Origin: Symbiodinium natans
Lineage: Eukaryota; Sar; Dinophyceae; Suessiales; Symbiodiniaceae
Assembly (NCBI GenBank): GCA_905221605.1
Contig: CAJNDS010002464.1
Span: forward strand, 345,358-409,357
Direction: 5' to 3'
Length of the DNA: 64,000 nucleotides
The notes beneath the pieces were generated by a model. That model did no database searches. It saw only the letters and a program-made list of their open reading frames with translations, and was not told the DNA's origin. The translations under genes were made by a program, and so were the position numbers. Positions 40,401 through 52,400 of the stretch are shown one piece after another. Position 1 is the stretch's first letter; every line of letters starts with the position of its first letter.

Positions 40401-43400
40401 AAGGGTTCCTTAAGTTCCTTGAGGATAATCTAGGAGTGCGACCCTAGCAGTTATTGTGGCTGTCAGGCGCCTACGGATGCTAAGTATTCGTGCAAGGGAG
40501 GCCTTCTCCGATTTTCTTAGACCCCAGCATCTTTCCCCAGTCGGACCTCTTGGGAAAAGATCTTCATCGGATGTCTTCGGGTTAGGGTGCTGTTTGTGTT
40601 TGGACTCCACAAAGGCTGCAAATCAGCAGAGATCGTAGATCCCCCTAAAACCTAAACCCTAAACCCTAGACCCAATCGTTTCCGCCTTTCTCCCATCAAG
40701 TACTGGCTTCAATCGTCAATGCTCCTCTCCTGTGTAAGTTGTCAGTCGAGTTGCGATCATCTTTCACTGCAAAGTAGCCTGTGGTTGGCGGAAGGCTTGG
40801 ACAGAGCCTTACCGGCTGAAGGCCCAAGCCTAAACCCCGAACCTCCCTTGCGGATCCCTTGTAACCTTGCAGCCCCTGGTCGAGAGGTTCGTGTTCAGGG
40901 TGAAGGGTTTTGGGTTCAGGGTTTGTAAGTCGTATTCGCTCGCTCGGGTGTGCACCACCCCGAGCCGCTCGCCCCAGCTCAACATAAGTTACACCCACCC
41001 TAGACGCACCCAGACTCGACCCTTTCAGGGTTTATTTTATGCTCTGCTTAGTAGGTTTTTGTGGCCACAACACAAACGAGCTGTTTCGCATCTGGGTCGG
41101 GCTGAGGCCCCTCACGGGGAAGATGCCCTAGATCCGACTTCACCCTCGCTGGGCCAATTGGTCTGGTTTCGTGTCTGGGGTAGGGCCGAGGCCCCCCCAC
41201 GTGGCGATGCCCCTTTCGGGGTGAGGCCACCAGCTTGCCTCAAGCAAGGAAAGCCGCTTGCGGGAAGGCTCCCTATCTCGAGGCCATTGCGTTGGAGTCC
41301 GACTGCAAAAGAGTTTGTCAGCTAGCACCCGGAGTAGGCCCTTGTTCACTTTCTGAAGGGTTTGCTGCCTTATAAGCGACTTGGAACCAAAAAGGGTACC
41401 CTTTACATTCCTAGGCTGCTCAGTGGCCCTAAACCTTAAACCCTAAACCCTAATCCTTATATAAGTTTCTTCCTTTGAGCTGCACTCATGGAGCTGACCT
41501 TCATGACCCTAGTGCCCTAGACCCTAAACCCTAAGCCCTAGTACCCTCAACCCTAAACCCTAGTGCCCTAGACCGCCCAGGAGCTGCCAGCCTTCTCAAG
41601 TTCGGGGGTGAGGACTCGGCGGGGGCAGCGAAGCAGCCCGCACCCCGCAACACTGTCAAGGGCATTCGGGGGCGGCCTTTTCGTGCTAGGATGGGGGGGT
41701 TGATGGTTTAAGGTTTAGGGTTTAGGGTTTAGGGTTTAGATAGGCTATGTTTGGGGGGGGCTTGTGAACCTACTCGCCTGGTAGGACCCACACCCACGGT
41801 GAGTAACCAGGCAGCGTGGCCCACCTTGCAACACTTCTCTGGTACATCCTCAGACACCAACAGCAGAGGCCCCCAACTCATTGCACGAAAAAACCCCAAA
41901 GGGGGAGGCAAGACGCCAGTCTTGGGTCGAGGCTCCCTGATCAGCCCCGCTTAAACCCTGAACCCAAAGAAGATGGGCCTCTTGAGCCGAACCCCCTCAA
42001 CCCCTAAACCCTAAACCTATAAGAAAGCCCTATACTGAACCTAAACCTTAAACCCCTCAACCCTAAACCCCTCAACCCACAAAACCCTATGGATCCTAAA
42101 CCCTGAACCCTGAACCCGAAAGCCTCAACCCTAAACCCTATGAACCCTAACTCCTAAGAGCAGGACCTCATGAAACCGGAGAGAAAGAGGCAGCAGCAGA
42201 AGCAGCAGGCCAGGGTGCCAGCTTCGTGTGACCCTGGTGTTTAGGGGTTCAGGGTTCAGGGTTCAGGGTTTAGGGTTTAGGGTTGAGGGTTGAGGGTTGA
42301 GGGTTTAGGGCCATGTAGGGTCCAGAGTTCAGTGCTCATGGTCTGTCACCGTTCCGAGTCTTAAGGTCTCGGGGTGGCAGTGCTTCTGGCCTGTCGTGGT
42401 GCCTTCACTGTGCCCCCGCACCTTCGGGATTCCTTCTGTGATACACGGCAATAGAGACCCCCCCCAAAAAAAAAGAAAAAATAAATAAATAAATATACAT
42501 ATATATATACATATATATTATGTATATGTATATATATATATATATCCCTAAGCCTCAAGACTTGAACCATAAACCCTCAGCCCTCAACCTCAATTCAGAA
42601 CAAACCCTTACATCGCTTGAAGAGGTGATGTTCATTGAGCAGCAGAAGTTCGAGAAAGCCCTGGCCTTAGCACTTGTTTGCGCTCTTGGCTTCAAAGATA
42701 GTAGGGTGGGTGTATAGGGTTTAGGGTTTAGGGTTTAGGGTTTAGGGTTTAGGGTTTAGGGTTTAGGGTTTGGGGTTTAGGGTTTAGGGTTTAGGGTTTA
42801 GGGTAGGGGAAACCCCAAACCCTAGAGTGTTTTTTTTTGGGGGGGTTTGAGGGTTTAGGGCCGCGTAAACTCCTCAACCCTGAAGTCCGGTTCCCATTAG
42901 TGTCATTGGCCAGTGCAACTCGGGTTCCTTACAGATGTTTGTGTATGAATATGGGTTGTCCTGTTGGTCATACTGCAGCACTGCAAAATCTGCCTCACAT
43001 GCGGAAGATGAATTTTTCCACAATGCTAAAAACTGGGAACAAGAACAACGGCTCATGTACATTGCGGGACCGAGGTATTTTGGAACTCAAAACTCGGACC
43101 CAGAGCAGGCCCTTATCCTCGTTTCCTGAGGATCTAGGCCCTAGACCCTAAACCCTAAACCCTAAACCCTAAACCCTAAACCCTAAACCCTGCACTTGAA
43201 GAGCAGAAATTGCGCAAGGAGATGCTCAAGGAGCAGAACGGCGACCAGAAGCTGCTCAGACTGCCTTCAGGGCCCAATCCGTTGTTTTTGTTTGTGTTAG
43301 GGTTTTGGGTTGTGGGTTTTGGGTTGTGGGTTGTGGGTTTTGGGTTTTGGGTTGGGATGTTCCCCCTTGTAAAAAAAAACATAAATAGGGATTACAATCG

Positions 43401-46400
43401 GGGGTACTATAGTCCCCAGTAAGGACTGCAAGAAAAAAAGGGGGAACATCCCAATTGTTGGGGATGTTTTTTGATGGCGGGGGGTTAGAGTTAGAGGTTA
43501 AGGGTTTGGGTTTAAGGTGTTGGGCATTACGTTTTTTTTTTTTTTTGCGGCGCTTCAGGGTTTAGGGTCTACAGGGCTTAAGGTGTTTCGATTAGGGTTC
43601 AAGGTTTAGGGTTTAGAGTTTTTTCTGGCCGTTGAAGCCGAATGTTTTCGGCAGGGGAGAGAAGTCAAGACATTCGGGAAACCCAAGTTCCGAAGCCCTT
43701 CAAAGAGTTATAGGGCTCTTTAGGGAGGCTAAGGCTCCCTAAGCTTCCCTAAGCTTCCATACCTACCTACCCCCCATGACCCCGCCAGAATTCCGCAGAA
43801 TCCTAAACCCTAAACCCAAGGTATATCCAAGAGACAGCAGAGATGATTGCCGTGCCCTGAGCGGTCTCTGGCGCTTGCGGGGAGGGAGTTTGTCCGGCAC
43901 TGGTGAGGAGGAGGGTATGGGGCTTTAGCCTGGTGGGTTGAAGGTTGAGGGTTGTGGCTTTGTTGTTGGGGGTACGGACTCCCTTAATTGTAAACGCTTG
44001 CGCGCACCGGCTGCCGACGGCCCCGGGACAGGAAAGGAGGAAAGAGGGTTTGGCACAGCGGGGTTAAAGGGGGGGTGGGGGAGGGGGTGGGAGGGGGTGG
44101 GAGGGGGTGGGAGGGGGTGGGGGGGGGGGGGGGGGGGAGGGGGGGAGAGGTGTTCCTTCTCGGCAGGAAGCCGAGGCGAATTCCTCAGCAAGTCTGCCCT
44201 CACAGCCGTGCAAAACTACTACTGTGCCATTATGATGCCTTTAACGCCGAGAAAACCCCAGAAACCCTGAACGACCATTATGAACCCTTACAAGCCAGCA
44301 TAAGATCCATAGGCCGTATGGGCCGCTGTAAATCCCCATAAAACCCCTGTCAAGCCTATGAATCCGTAAAACTCCCTGCAAACCGCTATACACTCTAAAC
44401 CCTTATCAACGCTTGTGAAACCCCACTGTAAAGCTCTATAAACTCCTGCAACTCCTTGTAGTGCCCCCAAGCAAGCCTTTATGAACCCCCTATCATTCCC
44501 TAGAAACTCCCCATTTATAAAACCCTGCGGGAAATCTTTAACACTTCCTAAAGCTCCGCAACCAAAAAAGGTTTTGAGGTTAGGGTGGGGTTAAGGAACT
44601 CCATACATCTAGACTTTGGAAACAGCTTCCTCCCATGAGGCTGGCCCTAAACCCTAAACCCTAAACTCGAAACCCTAAACAGGCTCTGCGAAACGAGATG
44701 GAGGCGCGAGACGCAGAGTCGGTGGCTAACCCTAAGCCCTACAGGGGGCTTGTTTTTTCATCTTGGGCTCTTCTTCGGCATCCCGAAACATCAGGAACAT
44801 ACAGCCCTAAACCCTGAAGCCCTAAGCCACTATAACTTAGAGTAGAGACCTTACGGGGTACTCCCACATGTTGAGCATCTTCCGCATCCTGAAGAGTGGG
44901 GCTCCTAGTTAGGGGGGGGGGGGGGGGGGGGCATGAGCTTTTCTTTGGGGGGTATTTGGGGGGGGGGGGGGGTGGGTGGGTGGGGAGGTACCTTTGTTTG
45001 CAAAGCACCCCTAAACCCTAAACTACCCCAAACCCCAAATGCTAAGCCCTCAATCCTAACCTTAGGCCCTAAACCCTATGGTGTGTTGTAGGTGTCGGTG
45101 TTGGTGTGGCTCTTGCAGCGCTAGCACACTGAGAGTTGGACTGCCGATGTCAGAGGCGAAGCCCTCAACCTTCCTAAGCCCTGTTTCGGGTGTAGGGTTT
45201 AGGATTTAGGGTTTAGGTTGGGATGTTCCCCCTTATGCTAACAGTCCTGAAAAGGATTATAGTACCCCCTATTGTCACCCCTACTACGGACTGCTAGTAT
45301 AAGGAGGAATATTCCAAGGTGTAGGGTTTAAGGGTTTAGGTTCCTACACCTTCAACCCGACCCTCAAGATTTGAAGGTAGGTGCACGACTCCAGGATCTT
45401 GGAAATACCTTGCCGAGTTGATCTAATTCATGGGCACCGTTTGGTAACAAAGCAAAAGGTTCGCGACCCCAAGCCCCCAAGCCCTGCAGCGGAAACCCAA
45501 TACCTCAAGCTTAAAATCTTAAAGCCCGTCCAGTGAATAACCTTTTGTTTGCAGCTATCTAGGTTTCGGTTCCTTTAAGCAGGGTTTGAGGAAACTGTAA
45601 GCCCTTGTCCCCTAAAGCCCTAGAGAAAACAGAGAGAAGGATTGGCCGGGGGGGGGGGGGGGGTGGAGGTGCAAGGAGTATGCGAGACTCCTTGAAACTT
45701 GGGGCCCTTGTGTGGGGTTTCGGGTTTTTTTTGTAAGTTCAGGCTGCCAAGAGGGAATTATGGGGCCCATCCCCCGGATTCTTCATGGTATAGAGTTTTA
45801 GGCCTGAATGTTTGGGGTTTAGAGAGTCGAGAGTTTTCTGGGGTAGTCTAGGGCAAGTGCCCAACCCTCAAGTTCGCCCGCCGCCATTCCCTCCCCTCTT
45901 GCCCGACCCAGGTATCCAAAAGCCCTAAACCCTAAACCCTAAACCCTTTACCCTTTAACCCCAAAACCCAGTCAGCATTGAAGGCGAACGAGCAGTCCTT
46001 GCGGAAGGAGTTGCAGCAGATGCAGCAGGCGGAGGGGATTAGGGTTTCGGGTTTGGGGTTTAGGGTTTAGGGGCTTGGGGTTGTTATTAAAGAAATTGGG
46101 AACAATATTTAAACCAATTAAGCATCAATTATATTGCTGAAACATTAGGATAAAAAAACGTGTGTAAACCTTATATTTTAATAACAAAAAGTGCATATTT
46201 TCCAACAAAAACCACGTTCATAAATAATTGGCTTAGGGTTTAGGGGTTAAGGGTAGGGCTTAGGGTTTAGGGGTTAAGGGCTTAGGGGTTTGGGAGTTTG
46301 GGGTTCAGGGGTGTAGGGTTTAGGGGTTGAGGGTTTAGGGGTGTAGGGTTTAGGGGTTAGTGTTTAGGGGCTAGAAGTTCGGGGTTTAAGATTAGCTTAC

Positions 46401-49400
46401 AGGCTTAGCTGTTTAGGGTTGAGGGTTGAGAGGTGTTGCTTCAAGTGCTCATAGACAAGCATGCCTTCCAGAAGTTTCGGAAGTTAGGCTTCTGCGGCGC
46501 TAAAGAACCTGCTTGTAGCCTTGTGTACCATATCTGCCAGTGCAGTGCCCTAGTAGTTTCGGCGCAATTGAGGGTTAAAATGGTTTGGGAAGCAAAGTTC
46601 CGACACACCGGCGCATGCAGGGAAAAGGATCAGGGGGTGATAGGGGGGCTACTGTTGGCTTAAGGACAGATAATAGTCCCTTTAAGGAAGAATGTTTTTT
46701 CTTGTTTTGCGCGGGGGTGGGGGGGGGGGGGGGGTAGTAAGTCTGTAAACCCTCAAAACCCGTAACAAACCTTAAGGCCTCAAACCCCTTAAGCCATTCA
46801 GAGCCTGCAAGCTCCCAACCACCAAACCTAAACCCTAAGCCCTCAAGACAAATGGTTTAGGGTTTAGGGTTTAGGGTTTAGGGTTTAGGGTTTAGGGTTA
46901 GGGTAAATCAAAAGTTGTATGTTTTGTTTTTATGAATTTCCCTAGGTATGTGTCTGAGCAGCTGCCAGACTGAGTTTAGTACATAAATCCCCAGCACCTC
47001 TGGGAGGCCACTTGCGCAATTTACTGAAGCCGCAAAATTGGATATAAAAGCAAAACGACTTTCCCTCAAAACCTTCCCTCAAAACCTTCCCTCAAAACTT
47101 TCCCTCAAAGCGTTGCGTTCAAAATGTTTCCTTCAATACGTTGTTGGGACCCAAACCCTATTCTAATTCTGTTTAACCCCTAAACCCTAAACCCCGGCCA
47201 GGATGCCAACCTGGACCGCGCGGCCGAGCGGGCTGCCCTGCAGCAGGCGTTTTTTGTGCTGGCTCTCGGAGTCTGCGGGGGAAGGGGGGGGGGGGGTTTG
47301 TTTGGGGTTTAGGGTTTAGGGTTTAGGGTTTAGGGTTTAGGGTTTATAAAGTTTAGGTTTAGGGTTTAGGGTTTTGGGAGGCTTAGGGATGTTAGGGTGT
47401 AAAGACTCGGTTTTAGGGCTTTAGGGTTTAGGGTGTTTGGGTTTCTTCCTGGTCTAGGGCTTCTGTTGTGGTCGATGGCGGTAGCGATGATCAGCGATTG
47501 AGAGCTCGGTGGGCGTTGTTAAAAGTCTGGCCTGTTCGCGACATAGAAGCATTGTTCCAGGTACCGCCACATGTTTTTTCGGGGGTGGCTGGTAACACAC
47601 CCATTCTGATGCTTCGCTTGCATGCTTTGTATTTTGATTCGTCCTGTCGGTAGTTTCACAAGCAGAGAAAGTGAAATCCATGCATCCTGCGTTGGCCACT
47701 GTCTGAGCGCTTCACTCCCTACAGTTCATCTCACAGTCCCTAAACCCTAAACTCTAAGCCCTAAATCCTGTTCAAGTGTCATCAAATTCTTCGAGCGAAG
47801 GGGTGGTGCCTTGACCGGAGTTGACCTGATTCGAGTTGGGAAAACGGCGTCACGGGTAGAGTATGGGAGTAGAGTATACATTGTGCATGCCCTAATGCGC
47901 CCAAGGATACGATATTCCTCTTTACTCCAATCCCACAAGAAACCCCCCCCCCCCCCCCCCCCCAACCCGAAAGCACAGAAACTGCCACGTCAACGCTAGA
48001 AGTCGTATAAAGCCTAAACCGAAATGGCTCCTGCAATGGTTTAGGGTCACCTCAGCAGATCCCAGGCACTTGGGAGGTGAAGGCCCCAGTAAGCTTCTAG
48101 CTGAGGGTTTCGGGTTTGGGGATTGGGGTTTTGTTTTCGGGTCTTGGGGATTTCATGGGGTTCTACCTTGGACCCCAAAGGTTGTACCCTTGGGTTTGGG
48201 GACCATTTTGAAGCATCCTCTAAGGGAAGATAAGGAGTATATTAAGAGAACCCTTAGGGGTACATCTTCAGGGGTCCAAGTTCAAGAATTGGGAGATTCG
48301 GGGTTTAGTTTTGAAAGTTCGGAAGTTTGGAGACACTAAAGCTCCCTGAACACCGAGCGCTTTTTGGGGCGCTTTACACTTAGGGTTCAGGGTTTCGGCT
48401 GTAGGGTTCGGGAAAGGCCTGCTGCGCGACCCTTGCCCTCCATCTCAGCAGGCCCAGCGCGAGCAGGAGGCACTCATGGACGCTGCGGAGCTGCATCACC
48501 ATGCGCCTCGGCATGCAGATGGCTGAGGGCTTTTTTCATCAACTCTGAACTACGAAGAGTTGATTTTAAAATAGATGTTCAAGTTTTTCTGGGTTGATTT
48601 TCAAGGTTTCTGGGTTTAAACACTTAAGCCCTTACGCGTCGAACCTTCATTTACGAAATAGGGCCCCCCCCAGTCAAGCCAACCCAACCCGGCCAAAAAG
48701 TTCCAAGGGGCCTCAGGCGGTGTAGGGTTCAGGGTTTTGGGGGTTTTGGGGTTTTGGGGCTTAGCGTTTGGGGGTTTAGGATTTTCGGGTTTCGGTCTTT
48801 TGGGGCTTTTGGGGTATAGGAATCTAAAGGCAGTTGGTACGGGAGTTTCCAGAGTCTGTCATCCCCCTTGTGGCGGAGAGATCTTACGTTCTACCAACCC
48901 TGATTAATCCCTTGTGCAGCCCAAAATTGACAGGAATCAGAAGGTTAAGGTTCATAGGACCCCTCAAGTCCACCTCAGCTAAGCATGGTGTAAACCCATC
49001 CCTCAGCGCCGTCAACACGTATTTCGGCCCTTGCACCCCTTCCCCTTAAATCCTAAACCCTAAACCCCTCCCTCCCCTTCCCCCCCCCCCCCAACAAAAG
49101 CAAAATCAAACTCATGTGGACAGCGCGCCGCAGTGCCACGACCCGTTCCTGAACGAGCGCACGGACAACACCAACCCCAACGGCAAAGTGCGGCGTGCTG
49201 AGTTCAAAGGCCTGGAGTGTTGGTTTAGGGTTTAGGGTTTAGGGTTTAGGGTTTAGGGTTTAGGGTTTAGGGATTAGGGATTAGGGATTAGGGATTAGGG
49301 ATTAGGGATTAGGGATTAGGGATGAGGGTTTGGGGGCTCGGGGGCTTCTCTGGGGATTAGGGTCTTCGCTGAGGAATTCAGCGGTTAGGCAGCCCAGCAG

Positions 49401-52400
49401 GGTTTAGGGTTTAGGGTTTAGGGTTTAGGGTTTAGGGTTTAGGGTTTAGGGTTTAGGGTTTAGGGTTTAGGGTTTAGGGTTGTGGAAGTTGAAGTAGGTT
49501 TAAAGGCATGTTTAGGTTATGGCACAGTGCTTGCTTGCCTTTCAGGCTTGGCTATGTGGTGCAAGGTTGGGCAATGTTCCTGTGTGGCTGTCTGACGCCA
49601 CCCACCTATTGGCTTCGTACTTCGCATTCCTGCAGAGAGGTTGTCACGCGTACAAATTAAATCCTACTGGCTGGTGATGGTTTCGGAGTTACTGCGGACT
49701 ATCACCCCAGAACCCTACACAGACGGTAAACCCTAAACCCAAAATTGCTAGGTTATTTCCGCTTGTATGGCATACAGTCCCCACAGCGACGGGGCGGGCT
49801 GCAAGGGCTTTAGGGTTTTAGGGTTTTCTTTGGCTGGAGGGTTGAGGGTTTGTGGTTTAGGATTTTCATGGGGGGGTTTCCATAGGGTTGTAGGGTTACC
49901 CTAAACCCAAAACCCTACAACCCAAAACCACCACAAGAGCCTAAAATTGTGTCTGGACGTCGAGAGGCCGCTGGCAGGTCACAGCTCTTAAAATCTCAAT
50001 ACATTTAGGCCCCTGCTTCCTTCCTCCCGCATCTGCCTTCTCAAACTCTGTGGCATGTGACCCTAAACCCTACGCCCTAAACCCTATAAGCCCTAAACCC
50101 TAGAAGGCCCTCGAAGCTGATCCAGAAAGCTCAACCCCTGAAGCAACTTCGAAGCTCCAAAACCACATGTGGGGGTATACGAGAGTGTGGGGCCCACAAT
50201 GTAGACCCGCAAATCCCTTATAATAGGAATCCCAATATGGTACCCCTAGTTTCGGAAACGCCCATGTAAGTGCAGGTTCATGCTAAGGAACTCAACTCAA
50301 GTTACCAGAATGAGAATTGGACGGCTGGTAATACGGGTTCATGATCCGTTTGCTATCTCTGTTCTGAGCCTCAGGCCCTTGTAACCCGACATATCCCATA
50401 GAACTTTTTTTCCTCCCCCCCCCCCCAACCCTAACTCTAAACCTTAAACCCCAAACCTTAAACCCTTGTCAAAACCCTAAACCCTAAACCCTAAACCCTA
50501 AACCCTAAAGCCCTAAACCCTACCGGAGTTCAACCGCAGGCTCCACCCGCGAGGAACGCTTGGAGGACAATGCGCACGACACCCTATATCCCCTTGCGGA
50601 ACACAAAATCCTAGGAAATCCCTTCCAAACCCTCTAAGCCCTATAAACACTCTGATAAAGGGCCTTTCAAGTAGGACCTCGGGATATGTTGCATATTCCC
50701 TGCTTGGCTTGAACGGGGATCTTTTTCTCGCACGAGGGTATCCTGACCTCTAAGCCCTGGGTAAGAAAGCCGTATAAGCGCTCGGCAAGGCACAGCTAAT
50801 GGACGTGACTAGCGCTTCTCAAGGTTTAGGGCTAAACCCTCAACCCTAAACCCTAGACCCTAAACCCTAAACCCTAAACCCTAACCCCTAAGCCTTAGGG
50901 TTTAGGGACCCTGGGCTCTGCACCCCCGAAGTCCCTGGTAAGCCCTAAGCCCTAAAACCTTGAAGCCCTTAAGCCCTGAGGGGATGTTCCTTATACAAGG
51001 GGCCCCCCTAGTTATAAGTAGAGTTACAAGGGCCCTAAATTGGGGTAGAAGGATCCTAACTTAGGTTATAAGTCCCTTTAGTTAGTATAGTAAGAGGGCC
51101 CCTCCTTGTAGGGAATTTAGTACCCTTTATTGTAATCCCTAAACCCTAAACCCTAAACCCTAAACCCGAAACCCTAAACCCTAAACCCTAAACCCTAAAC
51201 CCTAAACCCCCTTAAGGACTGTTAGTATTAGGGGGAGCATCCCAACAGATACGCGACATCGCAGGGGCGCCGACTGTTGGAGCAACAGGCTGCCGAGCAG
51301 GGCATGCAGAAAAAGCAGGACAAGGTGCGGTTGGCTTAGGGGTTTAGGGTTTAGGGTTTAGGGTTTAGGGTTTAGGGTTTGGGGTTTGGGGTTTAGGGGT
51401 TTAGGGTTTAGGGTTTAGGGTTTAGGGTTTAGGGTTTAGGGGTTTAGGGGTTTAGGGGTTTAGGGGTTTAGGGGTTTAGGGGTTTAGGGGTTTAGGGGTT
51501 TAGGGTTTAGGGTTTAGGGTTTGGGCTTTAGGGTTGGGGGGAAGATGTGGGGGGGAAAGGGGGGAAGGGGGCAAGGGGGGGGCTTGTGGATCCTGAACCC
51601 TAACCCTAAACCCTAAACCCTAAACCCTAAACCCTAAACCCTAAACCCTAATCCTAAACCCTAAACCCTAACCCCAAAGCCCTGAGATCAGGGTTAAACT
51701 CGCGGCTTAGGGCCTAGGACTGCCAAGGCCCTCAAACCTAAGCCCTCAACTGCAAACCCTAGTCGCTTTGTGGTGATGACAGGGTTTAGGGTTTAGGGTT
51801 TAGGGTTTAGGGTTTAGGGTTTAGGGTTCAGGGTTTAGGGTTTGGGGTCCCATGCTTCCACACCCCCCAGAACCCAAAAGCCCTATAGCACGCGATTGCA
51901 GGCGGAGGAGAACCGATTCGCACTTCTGCAGGAGGCCACCAGGAGGCCAGCGTAAAGAACGCGGCCTTTCTGGAGTGTAGGGCTTAGGGTTTAGGGTTTA
52001 GGGTTTTGGGTTTTGGGTTGTAGGCTGTAGGTTGTAGGTTGTTGGAGTGTCCGATCGCTTTCTTATCTGACAGATTGTGTGTGTGTGTGTGTGCGTGCGT
52101 GTCTCCCTGAGCCACAGTGCAACTGCAAATCCTGAAAGCTCTTGAACCGCCAAACCCCTAAATCCAGAAAATTCCTCAATCTCCAAAAGTACCCAAAGCA
52201 TAACCCCCCCCCCCCCCGCCCAAACAAATAAATACATAGATAAGGCCCTTCAAGCCCCTCAAAACCCTAAAAGCTCTTCAACGCGCTCGATAGCCCTCTA
52301 AGAAGCCGCTAAGAAGCCGCTAAACTCTAGTGAAAGCGTCTTTTCTTCAGTAGGCCGTTGGGGCTTGCAGTTCCATCTTTTGCAAGCTCATGTTGGTATG

